NCBI GenBank assembly: GCA_945859605.1
Contig: OX243814.1
Span: 38,421,630-38,485,629, forward strand
DNA from: Lumbricus rubellus
Taxonomy: Eukaryota > Annelida > Clitellata > Crassiclitellata > Lumbricidae
Reading direction: 5' to 3'
DNA length: 64,000 nt
Under the pieces are notes generated by a model that saw only the letters and a list, made by a program, of their open reading frames with translations, searched no databases and was not told the DNA's origin. Position 1 is the stretch's first letter; every line of letters starts with the position of its first letter. A program made the position numbers and the translations under genes. Shown here in pieces: positions 36,205 through 47,700 of this stretch.

Positions 36205-38230
36205 CAGGGGCGGATACAGAAATTTCCGAAAGGCGGGGCAAAATTTTGTGTCTTGAATCAGAATTGTTTTCGTTGGTCTTTGGTCGTAAAATCTTGAGTC
36301 TGGAAAATTTTCGTCGCCTTGAAATCTGGTGACCTTTTTGCAGTGGTGTAGCTAGCTTTTCATGGGCCCGTGTGCAGAGGTCCCGCATGGGCCCCTGTTT
36401 GACCTTGTAAAACCGTTGTCTTTAATTGAGCCTCGTGCTATCGAGATCACGAAATCAATAGCATTTGTTATCATGCCTAACACATGTACTACAACTCGCA
36501 GAATAAGAGTGCTGCACGAATGAAACAGATAATGTGAAGTGCTATAACTGCAATGATTTTTCAGTCGAATTTAAAATCTATCATGCTGCAGACTTATCCA
36601 CTTTTATCAGTAGGCCTACCGGTGCCTAGCCTACTTAAAACAATGTCATGGCATCATGGAGTTTTTCCTATATAGCATTCTGTTCAGCAAAAAATGTCAA
36701 TCATCTATCAATTCTGGTTCATGATTTTCAATTTGCACACCAAAAACCACTCGATCCACAATGTTTCATAGCACATAAAAATAAGTTTAGACTAGTAATA
36801 TTCTCTGCAAGTGCAAAAATAGGGTCAGATACGTGATTTCCTCGGTCCCTAATCCACATGTGCTCAATTTCGTGTCTCCAGAATTTTGGGTGAGAGCTGA
36901 GAGGAGTCGAGAGCAGTATGGAAATTGTAGAAAAATAAACACTTGGGTTGTGAAAGGAAGACGTAACTATGTGATCTTAAGAAAGACTTGCGAGGACTGA
37001 ACCACCTCAATCCCCTGCAATTCTCACTATGGTTGAGGGAGAATGATGTCAGGTCACTACCGTTACCATATTCAGCGAATTACTGCAATACACGAACATG
37101 TCTGTGATAGGTAGGCTATAATGAGGTTTCTGCGGTGCATCGTTTAGTTACAATACACGAACGTGACAGATAGACGGACATTATAATTATCAAACCTATC
37201 ATAGGCACGCCCTTACCATTTGCATTGGAAATCGAATCAGCGAAATGAAAATCTGATGCCGGTATGATTAATAACGCAAAACTGTATTAGTCTATTCGAC
37301 CTATTCTTTATTATTATCGTTCGGACACACTAACGTCACCTTGTAATTTTACCGTCATGACTGGAGACGAAAACACAAGTTTAAAAGGAATTTAGTAGCC
37401 TGCATGCATAGTTTGCATGCCAACAGCACGGCGGTTGACAGATCTGATGTCAGCAAATTAACGAGGTACATGTAGATCAACCGAGGCCCAATGCAAGTAT
37501 GTCATGTGTTCACAAAAACTGCGCCTTTCACAAATTAATATTTTTGAATTATAAATTTATAATCATAAGTTAGATTAATAATTTAACAATCTCCGTGGGC
37601 CCCTGGAGGTCGTGGGCCCGTGTGCTTTGCACACATTGCACACATGGTAGCTACGCCACTGCCTTTTTGTCATTTCTTCGAAATGTTGGGAAAAGATACC
37701 CATTTTGTCCGCCAGAATAGTTGACCTTTTTTTTCTCTGTAACCTTTTCCCATGGGCGGAGACTTGGGTGGAACAGAGGGACGGTCCCTCAATGTCTGTG
37801 GTGGGCCCCACCACAGACATTGAGGGACCGTCCATGCATTCCCCCCCTAATACTTAGGCCAAAACCTTAATTAGGACATGCAAAAAAGGTCATCAGCTAT
37901 TTTTGGCAGGAAAAATGGTATGTTTTTTAAAGAAAATTTCGATCAAATGACTAAAAAAGGTCGTCAGAAAATTTCGCGATTCAGCCGTCCGCTCAAAATG
38001 TCACGCCTCGGCGATCGTCCTTCGACCGCTCGTTCGTCCCACCCAACTTCAAGATCGAGTCTTCATCCACCCCACTGTATTGTTGAAAACCTGTACGAAG
38101 CTTCATGGGGGGGGGGGGTCCTGCTAACCTCATGGGGGCACGTCCATTTTACCCGCCAGAATAGTTGGTGAGAAATGTGCAAATTTCTAAATGGGGGACA
38201 TGGCCGGAATTTTCCCCGGATCCGCCCCTG
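36205..38230. mobile_element. CAGGGGCGGATCC-family MITE (copy 2), split by a younger insertion
   Basis: Begins CAGGGGCGGATACAGAAATT and ends GGATCCGCCCCTG. The interior has the GACTAAAAAAGGTCGTCAG motif. It is interrupted at 36341-37661. A region near 37751-37850 with GGGCGGAGACTTGGG and an inverted repeat of GACGGTCCCTCAATGTCTGT suggests a further insertion. Target duplication not clear. Confidence 0.65.
36341..37661. mobile_element. hAT-type element (CAGTGGTGTAGCTAGC ends), nested
   Basis: Ends CAGTGGTGTAGCTAG and GTAGCTACGCCACTG, flanked by an exact 8-bp duplication CCTTTTTG (36333-36340, 37662-37669). CAGTGGCGTAGCTA-type ends are common in animal hAT elements. At 1.3 kb it has no convincing transposase frame. 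Confidence 0.88.
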
Positions 38231-38484
38231 GTCTGCTTTGGCCTCGTTAACGACATCATTAATTTCTCACACGCTGTGCGTTGGCTTACATTGAGAGACG
38301 TTGGCCAGGTGAAAAGGGTAGGCTAACCATCGACGTAGGCCTACGTGTATATAATTGAGGAGGCTAACTGTAGGCATATACGTACGTAGGCCCATGGCCT
38401 ACTTTGGTCCGCGCGTCTTTCTACACGGGGAACATAATGGTGACATGGGCGTCCATTTGAACGGTTAGCTGTGTTGAAGGATCT

Positions 38485-39010
38485 CGCAGTTCATTGAAAA
38501 ATGAGTAGGGTCGAGGACTCGAGACCACAGGTCCTAATTACAGGCCTACGGTCGCCATGTAGGCCTAAAAATGGTGAAGACACTGGTGTGGAGTGTTGTC
38601 CTGTACGACTCGGAGACATGGACAATGCGGAAAGAAGACATAAAACGAATAGCCTAGAGGCCTTAAAGATGTGGGTCTGGCACAGAATGGAGAGAATCAG
38701 CTGGGTGGAGCGAAGAACGATTGATGAAATCTTACAGTTGGTGGAAGAAAAAAGATCACTGATAGGCACAATAGTATACGTGGGCGGCAGAAGAAATGGA
38801 TATAGGACACATCTTAAGGAGCGACACCCTTCTAAGAGACGTCATTGAGGGAAGAATTGAGAGAAAAAGAAAGCGAGGTATATACCTATAATTAAGAACA
38901 ATGCTAAACAGGACTGGGTGTTGGCAGAGGAGGGATACAGTGGACTGAAAAGAGAAGCACAGAACAGAGAGAGACGTATAACGAACCTGACTGTGGGCAG
39001 AGAACGTGAA
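38485..39010 (+). pseudogene. LINE ORF2 C-terminal relic
   Basis: Across frames the + strand reads LVWSVVLYDSETWTMRKED, ..EALKMWVWHRMERISWVERR.., then GHILRSDTLLRDVIEGRIE and RKRGIY. This is the conserved segment after the reverse transcriptase of many invertebrate LINEs (LYGSETW, MWCWRRM, GHxLR). Frameshifts and stops show it is dead. It ends in a GAAGAAGAAGAAG run that resembles a LINE 3' tail. Confidence 0.75.
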
Positions 39011-39272
39011 GAAGAAGAAGATGTAAAATCGAAAGTATTTACATACCAGGTACTCAGTTTTGCGACTGACAAAACTCAAAATGTGTGTGGATGAGTTGGA
39101 AGAAAAACAAAAATTCGCATTCAGTTTGGAAAACATCTAGGCCTAACTATAAGAGTTTAACGCAGCGAAACACCGTATTTAAGGCCTGATAGGCTACCGG
39201 GTACTTGTAAAGCCGCTACAGTATACATCCGACTAAAGTAGGCCTAATGATCATTAGGCCTACACTTCCCTA

Positions 39273-39331
39273 CTTTGGCAAAAGGAAGCAAGTCCTGCAA
39301 AATAAGCATGACTTGCTTCCTTTTGCCAAAG
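39273..39331. repeat. 22-bp perfect inverted repeat 3' of the tRNA gene
   Basis: Arms 39273-39294 and 39310-39331 (core CAAAAGGAAGCAAG) separated by 15 bases, 69 bases past the tRNA 3' end. Could form a strong hairpin; origin unknown. Confidence 0.85.
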
Positions 39332-39399
39332 CAGGGCAGTACAAGGTTAAGCCCTGCATTCTAGACACGCCAGTGTAGGCGATGCGTGGAAAATTAGTT

Positions 39400-39480
39400 G
39401 GCAGCGGTGGGATTCTAACCCACGCCCCCGAAGAGACTGGTGCCTTAAACCAGCGCCTTAGACCGCTCGGCCACGCTACC
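39400..39480 (-). tRNA. tRNA-Leu (anticodon AAG), with an odd T loop
   Basis: The - strand folds as an 81-nt class II tRNA: acceptor GGTAGCG/CGCTGCC, D arm with GCCGAGCGGTCTAAGGC, anticodon stem CTGGT/ACCAG around loop TTAAGGC (anticodon AAG, Leu), a long variable arm with a TCTTCGGGG hairpin, and T stem GTGGG/CCCAC. A TTTT terminator follows within ten bases. The T loop reads TTAGAAT instead of TTCGAAT, losing the near-universal C56 and the box B consensus, so it may be weakly expressed or a pseudogene. Confidence 0.8.
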
Positions 39481-40229
39481 TCGCGATGCAATAATTATTG
39501 ACCATTGCTATTTCCTACAGGCTGCAATGTTCAGTTAGACGACAATAATAATATTATACATACATAGCAGCATAGCCTAGGTTAGGCCTGCCTAAGCCTT
39601 ACGTACCTGAGTGATGGGATAACTCCAATGTATTCTTGACTTGTCCAGATTCTGAATGTGGCTCTATACTGTCAATCTTATTGAATCACATACATGTAGC
39701 TCTAAAAAATCAGCTTAAACATTAAGATACACGCAGCTCGCTGGTAGCATTTAAAATCAGTTTTCTAGGTCTATAGGCTGTTCGCTTACCCTAATTACTA
39801 ATCATCGTAGATTGTAGGCTATTCCGCAGCATTCGAATTAATTAGGCCTGCTGCCGCCTACATAGGCTGTCATGCATAGACCTATCATGGTCCATAATAA
39901 CGGTCTTTGTTATAGGACCTACGTCTATATCGAGTATACATGCACTACCTGGGTAAGTGACATAATATTCTACGTCCTGTGGTAGGCCTAATTAGTAATA
40001 GGCCTACAGACAAATAAACCATGTGGCCAAATTCTGATGACTTCATCCATTAGGCCTACGTATAGCCTACGTTGTTGCTGCATCATGACAATTAAGCCTG
40101 GATGCATGTCGTCATGCAAAGTAGCCTAATAGGATTGACATGTTCTTGTCTTCTGTCTTAGCCTATTCAATGTCATAATTATTCCACTAGGGTCTATGTC
40201 TGCCGTCAAAAAACCCACGTGCAATGTAT

Positions 40230-41146
40230 AATTCGCGACTATAGAACTATATAGTTCCATGTCCACTTTTTGCGAAACTGAGAAAAACGAATTTTAAGAT
40301 TTGGTGACGAAAATGTTTTTCTCTTTTTCATTGATGGCGAATAAATTTACATTTTCGGACAGCACTGTTTTTCCCTAGTATGATCTTAATATTTATTTTG
40401 ATCATAATTTAAATTTCATACGAGTAATTTAGATATAAATATGGCACGGGTGACCATTTTTGCACAATTTTTGCACATAGAGCAGTATAACATTAATAAT
40501 GTCGCGATAATAGACACAGGAAATTATAAGATAACGTACTATGTCCACTAGCAACATTGTTACGCAACAATTTTGAAGCGACGTCCTGCTGTTATATTTC
40601 CGTTTGGCTTGAACTTTTTCACAGAATAGGCCTACTATTATATTTCGTAAAAGCTATCCTTTTAATCTTGTATTCGCACTGCCGGTTAAAATAATCGTCT
40701 ACAACTCTACATTTCGGGTTTTTTGCAAGTTGACTAAGCAACATCGATCGGGTTTGTAGCGTCACCATTAAGTCAGACAACAAGTCTGGGTCACGTGTTC
40801 TAATCTCTTACTGCTATTGGCTATGGACATAGAACTGTATAGAAATATCTCACACATCCATAAATCGCTGTGTATTTTTGAGGACATAGAACGTTGTCAC
40901 CTAACAACCTCGTGACACAAAGTACACTTTCTATTGGCTGTGGACATGTGCCTCTATAGCTTTGAAAAACCTTCCAAATTTATGGACATAGAACTATTTT
41001 GTACTGGCATAAGAGCTATACAAAGCGTTTCCAGTTAAGCTAGACGGCTGAGGACATAGCCCATGTAACCGCCATAACGGATATAGCGTTAGGTTGATTT
41101 TTCAAAAAAGTGGACATAGTACTATATAGTTCTATAGTCGCGAATT
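40230..41146. mobile_element. DNA transposon with 44-bp ends and internal GGACATAGAAC repeats
   Basis: Ends AATTCGCGACTATAGAACTA.. and its complement match over about 44 bp with few differences. The inside repeats GGACATAGAAC and ATTGGCTATGGACAT variants at least five times. No transposase frame; the target duplication is not clear, so the superfamily is open. Confidence 0.7.
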
Positions 41147-42897
41147 GTAGGTTAGCTTGCAATTAATTATAGCCTAATAGGTTCTACCTATGATTCTATA
41201 GGAAATTATAGGCTGCGCCGACGTCCGCCGTGTTAGTTTCTGACTGTATTAATTATAGGCTAAACTTTGTGGTTATGGCTATCAGGCGTGTCTGTGATGA
41301 GGCAAATCAAGTTTATCAACCATAGCAAAGAGCCAAAGACTATGCAAAGTCATTAAACTTTCCTTTTCGGTTTTCTCCGTTTCGCCAAAATTGCTCATAG
41401 AACAGTTTAATTCTCAGGCGACGAGTAGCCTACCAGTCTAGCAAGATATTATGGCCTAAAGGCCTAGGGTTTATCACATAAAATTAAAGTAACCTAGCTA
41501 TATTCTATAGTGTGTTTGTAGTAACTAATGTAGTCCCTTAATTGTTCTGTAATTGACCCGACAATAGGCTAGTTACTGTAGGAAAGGCTTAGATCAAGCA
41601 CCAGTTTATTAAGACTGGCTGCAGGAATTCTTTGAGGAATTTTTTAGAGATCTACTCAAAGTCTGTTCCTTTCCATCTTCCACCATAAAATAATAAACTT
41701 GGTCGATCTATTCCAATGGGATGACAATGAACATCAGACCTATGCAACTATTTTTAATTACACAATAGGCCTAATGTTTTGCAGCTGGACAAAATACGCC
41801 TACTCATTTATAAATTAGAACTGTTCTTTTGGAAGAACTGCACACTAAAAAGGCCCAAGACTAGTGTCTTTTTAGAACTTTAACGCTGCAGTTAAAAATG
41901 ACTCTCACAGTTACAGACCTAGGCCTACACCATGCAATTTCCTATTTTAATGCAAGGTGTTTCCATAATTGTTTTAGTCCATTCCCTACCGGGTAGATGT
42001 CCTTACTCCCTATATTCTATAAATAGCCTACATAGTCCTATAAGACAGACGTAGGGCTTAGGCCTACAGACGGAGTTTACGTCCGTCTCTGCCTCTTTCT
42101 CTCTCTCTCACACAAAGGCATTTGTGCCCAATTTTACCTATAATTATACTTTATTCACAAAATTGTCATTGGTGAGCGAAATAATTGACAATCATAATAA
42201 GATGATTTGTATAGCGTCGTTGCACAGCCGAGGCGCTGTAGGCCTAATCGTGCTGTAATTTGTGTAGCTTAATTATTGTGCATTACATGTATACACAGGC
42301 CTACCAAGAAACCAAAAATAGACTTATGAGGCCCTTAATGTGGTTAATATCAAGGTTTAATTAATCAATTATTAACAAAGGTCTATCAAGAACTACCGTG
42401 TGTAGGCGTAGGCCTATAATAGCCTAATTAGCTTAACACCAATAGCTCAATTCAACAGGATGAGCTTCAGATAGGGTGGAAGCATAATTAGGCCTACAGC
42501 ATGCTATTAGCCACTTTCAGCTTCTTCCGAAAGCCTGGTTACACCTTTTGTTCCTGCAACAAACCCCAGGCTTTAAAGTAGAACCAGTAATTATAAGTAT
42601 TTCGACTAAAGATTGACAATTGTACGCAGACATTCTTTTTAATCAGGCATTGCCAGTACAGTCACATACACAAGTAACCAACTCAGGGACAATCTATTAT
42701 TATAGGCCTATGCCTCCAATTAGTGATCGGCTGATTGAAAAATTCTGGCAGACTTAATATGGCAGGCAGCGACCAATGCACAGGCCTTTTAATCTAATAT
42801 CTATAGGCATTTGCGTTGAGTTGCATTTTTTGGCATCGCCACAACCGCATCGCTGAGGTCGCGGGTAACTGTTTATGCTACTAGTATAGGCCTACTG

Positions 42898-43190
<293 letters not shown>

Positions 43191-43673
43191 CGGTACCAAC
43201 ACCACCATCGTAATCTGCAGCATACTGAGCCATACTCTCATTGGAGTGTTGCCATTTTCATTACATGCGATTAGCCATGACCCATCTCTATTACATGTAG
43301 GCCTACATAACCGTATCAACCCAATACTTCAACCGTTTAGTCCCACACCCGTTGAGCCTCTTCCGTCCACTCGAAGACTCAGCAGTGCATAATTGACACA
43401 CTCCAGTAAGTTAAAGCTGCCTCCAAGGTTTAAGGATGAAAACACGCGAGTCCCATCTCCATCTCCCTGGTTTCAATAGTGAGCAGCTATTAATTTTAAG
43501 TATTCTTTTTCATCCGCTTTCTCAATGTCTTGGTCATTGCTCCATTTCTCGCTAATGACACATGCATGTAAAGTTAATAAGAGTTCACAACAAGGATCTA
43601 ATTGGTCAGAGCTTCGACTGGCGCATCGGAGTTTACATCCTGTAACTAGAATCTACTTGTTACCTGCTAGGCT

Positions 43674-43680
43674 ATATAAT
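43674..43680 (+). promoter_or_regulatory. TATA box candidate for gene D
   Basis: TATATAA about 100 bases upstream of the gene D start codon, a usual distance for a short 5' UTR. No initiator element can be proved. Confidence 0.45.
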
Positions 43681-43778
43681 TCTTGTGCGTGCAAGTCATA
43701 GATTCGTGTATAAAGATAGGCGTATTACACTGTGCTGTGCTAATTTTAATTTTCTTTAGGCCTACACTGTAGCCTACC

Positions 43779-44743
43779 ATGATAATCTCCTTGTGGATTT
43801 TAATAGTTGTGACATGTGGTAAGTAGACTTACTTTTTAATTTTAATGCTATATGTGAGAAATGCAATTTCTTACAAACGATGCCTTCAATAGTTAAGTTA
43901 GTTTCTTAAATCCTGAGGTATCGACGTATCCTAAGAGCTTAAAGGCATCCAGAGAGTTGCAGGTTCGAATCCACCCCATGCCGCCGCGTAGGGACCTTTA
44001 GCATGTCCTTCACTCGCAATTGCTCAGCGCTTCGGCGTGAAATTCCGATACAGTGTCCGCGCTGATGTCGGGAGCGCCTCTGAGTAGAGAACTTGAATAG
44101 GCGCTACAGAAATGGAGAAATAAATTTTTAAAAAAATAGATGTGTGAATATTATGTTAGCCTATTATGTAGTCATAAATAATCTCTAACACCACCGTGTA
44201 CTAAACATTAGCATGCATTTTTAGCAAGTGAAGCGTCCTGGCATGGTCCAGTCAATACATGCGCTGTGGCTGGTCATCCGGTGACAATGACGTGTCAGAC
44301 ACCTGCGTCCTCCAATTCGACCTCATGGTATTACACAGCGTTCGGTTCCAATCGCAAGCTCCTGATCAGCGATGGTGCAGTGCTGGGCAACGGGTTCAAG
44401 GAGTTCCAAGTGAGCGGAGATGTTCCTGGTCAGATGCTGACGCTCGAAGTGGTCCATATGAAGCACGCTGGAATGTATGCATGCAGTGCGCTGATGCCAG
44501 ACAAAGCTGTGAAGCTGGAAGAATCAACGGCACTGCTTATTGTTCTAGGTATTTTGGTATTTTACTTTGACATTACCTGCATGCATGGCATCGTTTTCAC
44601 TCAGTCGTGGTTGACAGCATACTGTTCTAGCATCGTTGTCATAATACTCATCATCGCCATCACTACCACCAACACCACAACCACCACCACCATTGCCACC
44701 ACCACGACCACCATTACCACCACCACCACCACCATCGTCGTCG

Positions 44744-44779
<36 letters not shown>

Positions 44780-47700
44780 GAGTCATCATCATCATCATGG
44801 TCAACGTCATCGTCATCTGAGCGTTGGAAGAACGGTGGAATAGCAATGGGCCTATCTATAGGGCCTACTACAGCAGCAATTGCACTCTCATATAGATTTA
44901 TACTAGTTTTAAGCTCATTTTCAATGACTAATCTGAAGCTTTCAAGTCCGTTGCTTATACGTTATCATTGACGTTTGGTTCTTTGATAATAATAAATTAT
45001 GTACGTTCTACACTTTGATTGAGTGATTCTGATGATTGATGCATTTGATTCAAACGCAGAATCTCAGCCAGTGTGTAAACTAAAGAGCAGACAAGTGAAG
45101 GTTGGCGTCGATATCGAGATGGTCTGCACCGTCAACTTCACTGGACCCTTACCTCCGACGATGGAGTGGAAGCAACACGGGACCAAGGACGACTCTGACG
45201 GCGGTGGGTCCGCCATTAAGGATGGACATATCAACACTGCCACCACACACAACGCAACCACATCAACGGCAAGGATAACAGCGGACAGCAGCAGACACAA
45301 CTCAACCTACTCGTGCAGAACGTACTTCACTCAGCCCTCAACGCCTCTTAACGTCAATGCCACAAATGTTCCGGATTATAACTACACATGGACATCGTCC
45401 AGCGTACAAGTGATTTGTGAGTATTAGGGCCTAGTAGACGTTTCAGTTTAACTACACTGTGTGATAAAAAAATTATTAGCGTCGCCCTCCTCCTTTATCC
45501 AGACATGGAACTGACATGGCACTGTCCGAGTGCTAACAGTGACGGAGCTCCGATGTGGGAGTAGACGGAAGTGACTTTATATAGCACAAGTCTTTGTCGT
45601 AATTGCTGTAACGGATTCTGATGTTCACTGTTCTCTGATACGCAGTAGTGCTACTGAATAAGCAGGTGCCCTGTACTTAGCTCTAGAGTAGCGCTTTAGA
45701 AATTTGGACTTTTCGATTGCAATCAAGATAAGTAATATCACAATTATGAAACGTCTCGACAATGTAGACCCTACACTTTAGAAGTTTATAGAAAGCACAC
45801 ATTGAAATTGCATTTGTATTGTAGGCTTACATGTGTATTGCTGCTATTGCATTGTATTGTATTTTTTTATTGAACTTTCCATCATATTCACGCACATTGT
45901 TTCTATGATAAAAATTATAATGTACGCATGATGATACGAGTTATAGAGTCTTTAAATCTTTATGGCATCTTTCGATTTGTGTTGCTTTATTGAAGATGGA
46001 CCGAGTGGTGTTGGAATTGTTCCCCAGCAAGACGTCTTCTACCCAGGAGATGTGTTGACGTGCGTGGCGGATGCCAGTCCAACTCCGGTGTTCAAATGGA
46101 GGAGCCTTGAACCAGAAAACGTCTTCAATGGACCGGAACTGTTCATCAGGAACTCAATGATACGTGACCAACCATACGTCTTCCAGTGTCACATCACGCA
46201 CAACATGACCGCTTCCAATCTTACATCGGAGTCCATCAAATTCACAGTCAAAAGTAAGTCAGCCAATTTCCGTGTATTCTGTAAACAAGGTTTGAATTTG
46301 GGTGTCTGTCTAGGGCACTCGTCTTGATGCGACGAGTCACGAAGTGTGATGTTTTGAGCCTCTATGACCGGACACAGTAGGGATTTTGTTTGGTGAGATA
46401 GAGGTGGGTCTACGTGAACAAAAACAGCTTGCCAATTTTGTTATAGACGGTGAATTATATACACTGTACAATGTACAATGTATTGTACATGTAGGTCTAC
46501 AGGGTGGGCCATAAAAAAGTAACCCCTAAGGCTTTTTGACCATATCTTGGCCAGAAGTTAGAATTTCGAAATGAAATTTTACGGTCTTAAAGACAATTCA
46601 TATTTACACATGATGGCCAGAATTCATTAAAATATTTCAAACAGAACAAAAGTGTTATCACTTTTAGTGAGACCACCCACCGTTTTTTGACGATTCAAAA
46701 CGACACTCAACAAAAAGTAACAAAAATCTATTCAATTATTCTGGTCAATATCTTGGTCAGAAGTAAGAAAAACGAAATGAAATTTTACAAGCTTAACGAC
46801 ATTTCATATCTACACATGATGGTCAGATCTCATCAAAATATTTCAAACAGAATAAAAGTTATAGTAAGCTTACTTTTAGTGAGACCACCCACCGTTTTTT
46901 GACAATTCAGAAGGGTAACCCATCAAAAAGTAGCAAAAGCACGATTTTATTAAGTCTCATCTCAAATAACTATTATCAAATAGCCTTGATATTGAGTTGA
47001 TCATTATTATTACTATTTAAAAAAGAAACAAGGTACCAGCGTAGCTGCATGTCACTGAGAAGTCACTTAGCAAGATGACAATCAAATTGGTAAATAAGGA
47101 ATCTGTAAGATTAATCAACAGGTCCATCAAGAACTTTGCAAAGAGACTCAAAAGAAGTTTTGGCACTGGTGGTTGGCACATTGAACACAAGTTGTGAAGC
47201 ACTTTCAAGTTCATTTGACAACAGTTATTTGAGATGAGACTTAAAAATCGAGTTTTTTTACTTTTTGCTGCGTTTGGTTTTTGAATCGTCAAAAACGGTG
47301 GGTGGCCTAACTAAAAGTTATATAACTTTTGTTGAATTCGAAATATTTTGATGAAATTTGGCCATCATGTGTAAATATGAATTGTCTTTAAACATGTAAA
47401 GATTCATTTTGAACTTCTTACTTCTGGCCATGATATTAGCAAAAAACCTAATTTTTTAACGTTTCGTTTTTGAATCGTCAAAAAACGAGAGGTGGCCTCA
47501 CTAAAAGTGTTATAACTTTAGTTCTGTTTGAAATGTTGTGATGAAATCTGGCCATCGTGTGTAAATATGAATTGTCTTTAAGCCTGTAAAATTTCATTTC
47601 GAAATTCTTACTTCTGGCCAAGATATGGGCAAAAACCTTAGGGGTTACTTTTTTATGGCCCACCCTTTAGATATTTAATCATTTATAGGGCGCCTCCAGT

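Noticed and set aside
38491..38769. - strand frames over 38.49-39.14 kb
   Set aside because: Shadows of the + strand LINE relic, which has the recognisable motifs.
44266..44820. 184-residue frame as one exon
   Set aside because: Only the part to 44548 is Ig; the rest is intron and microsatellite read-through past a good phase 1 donor.
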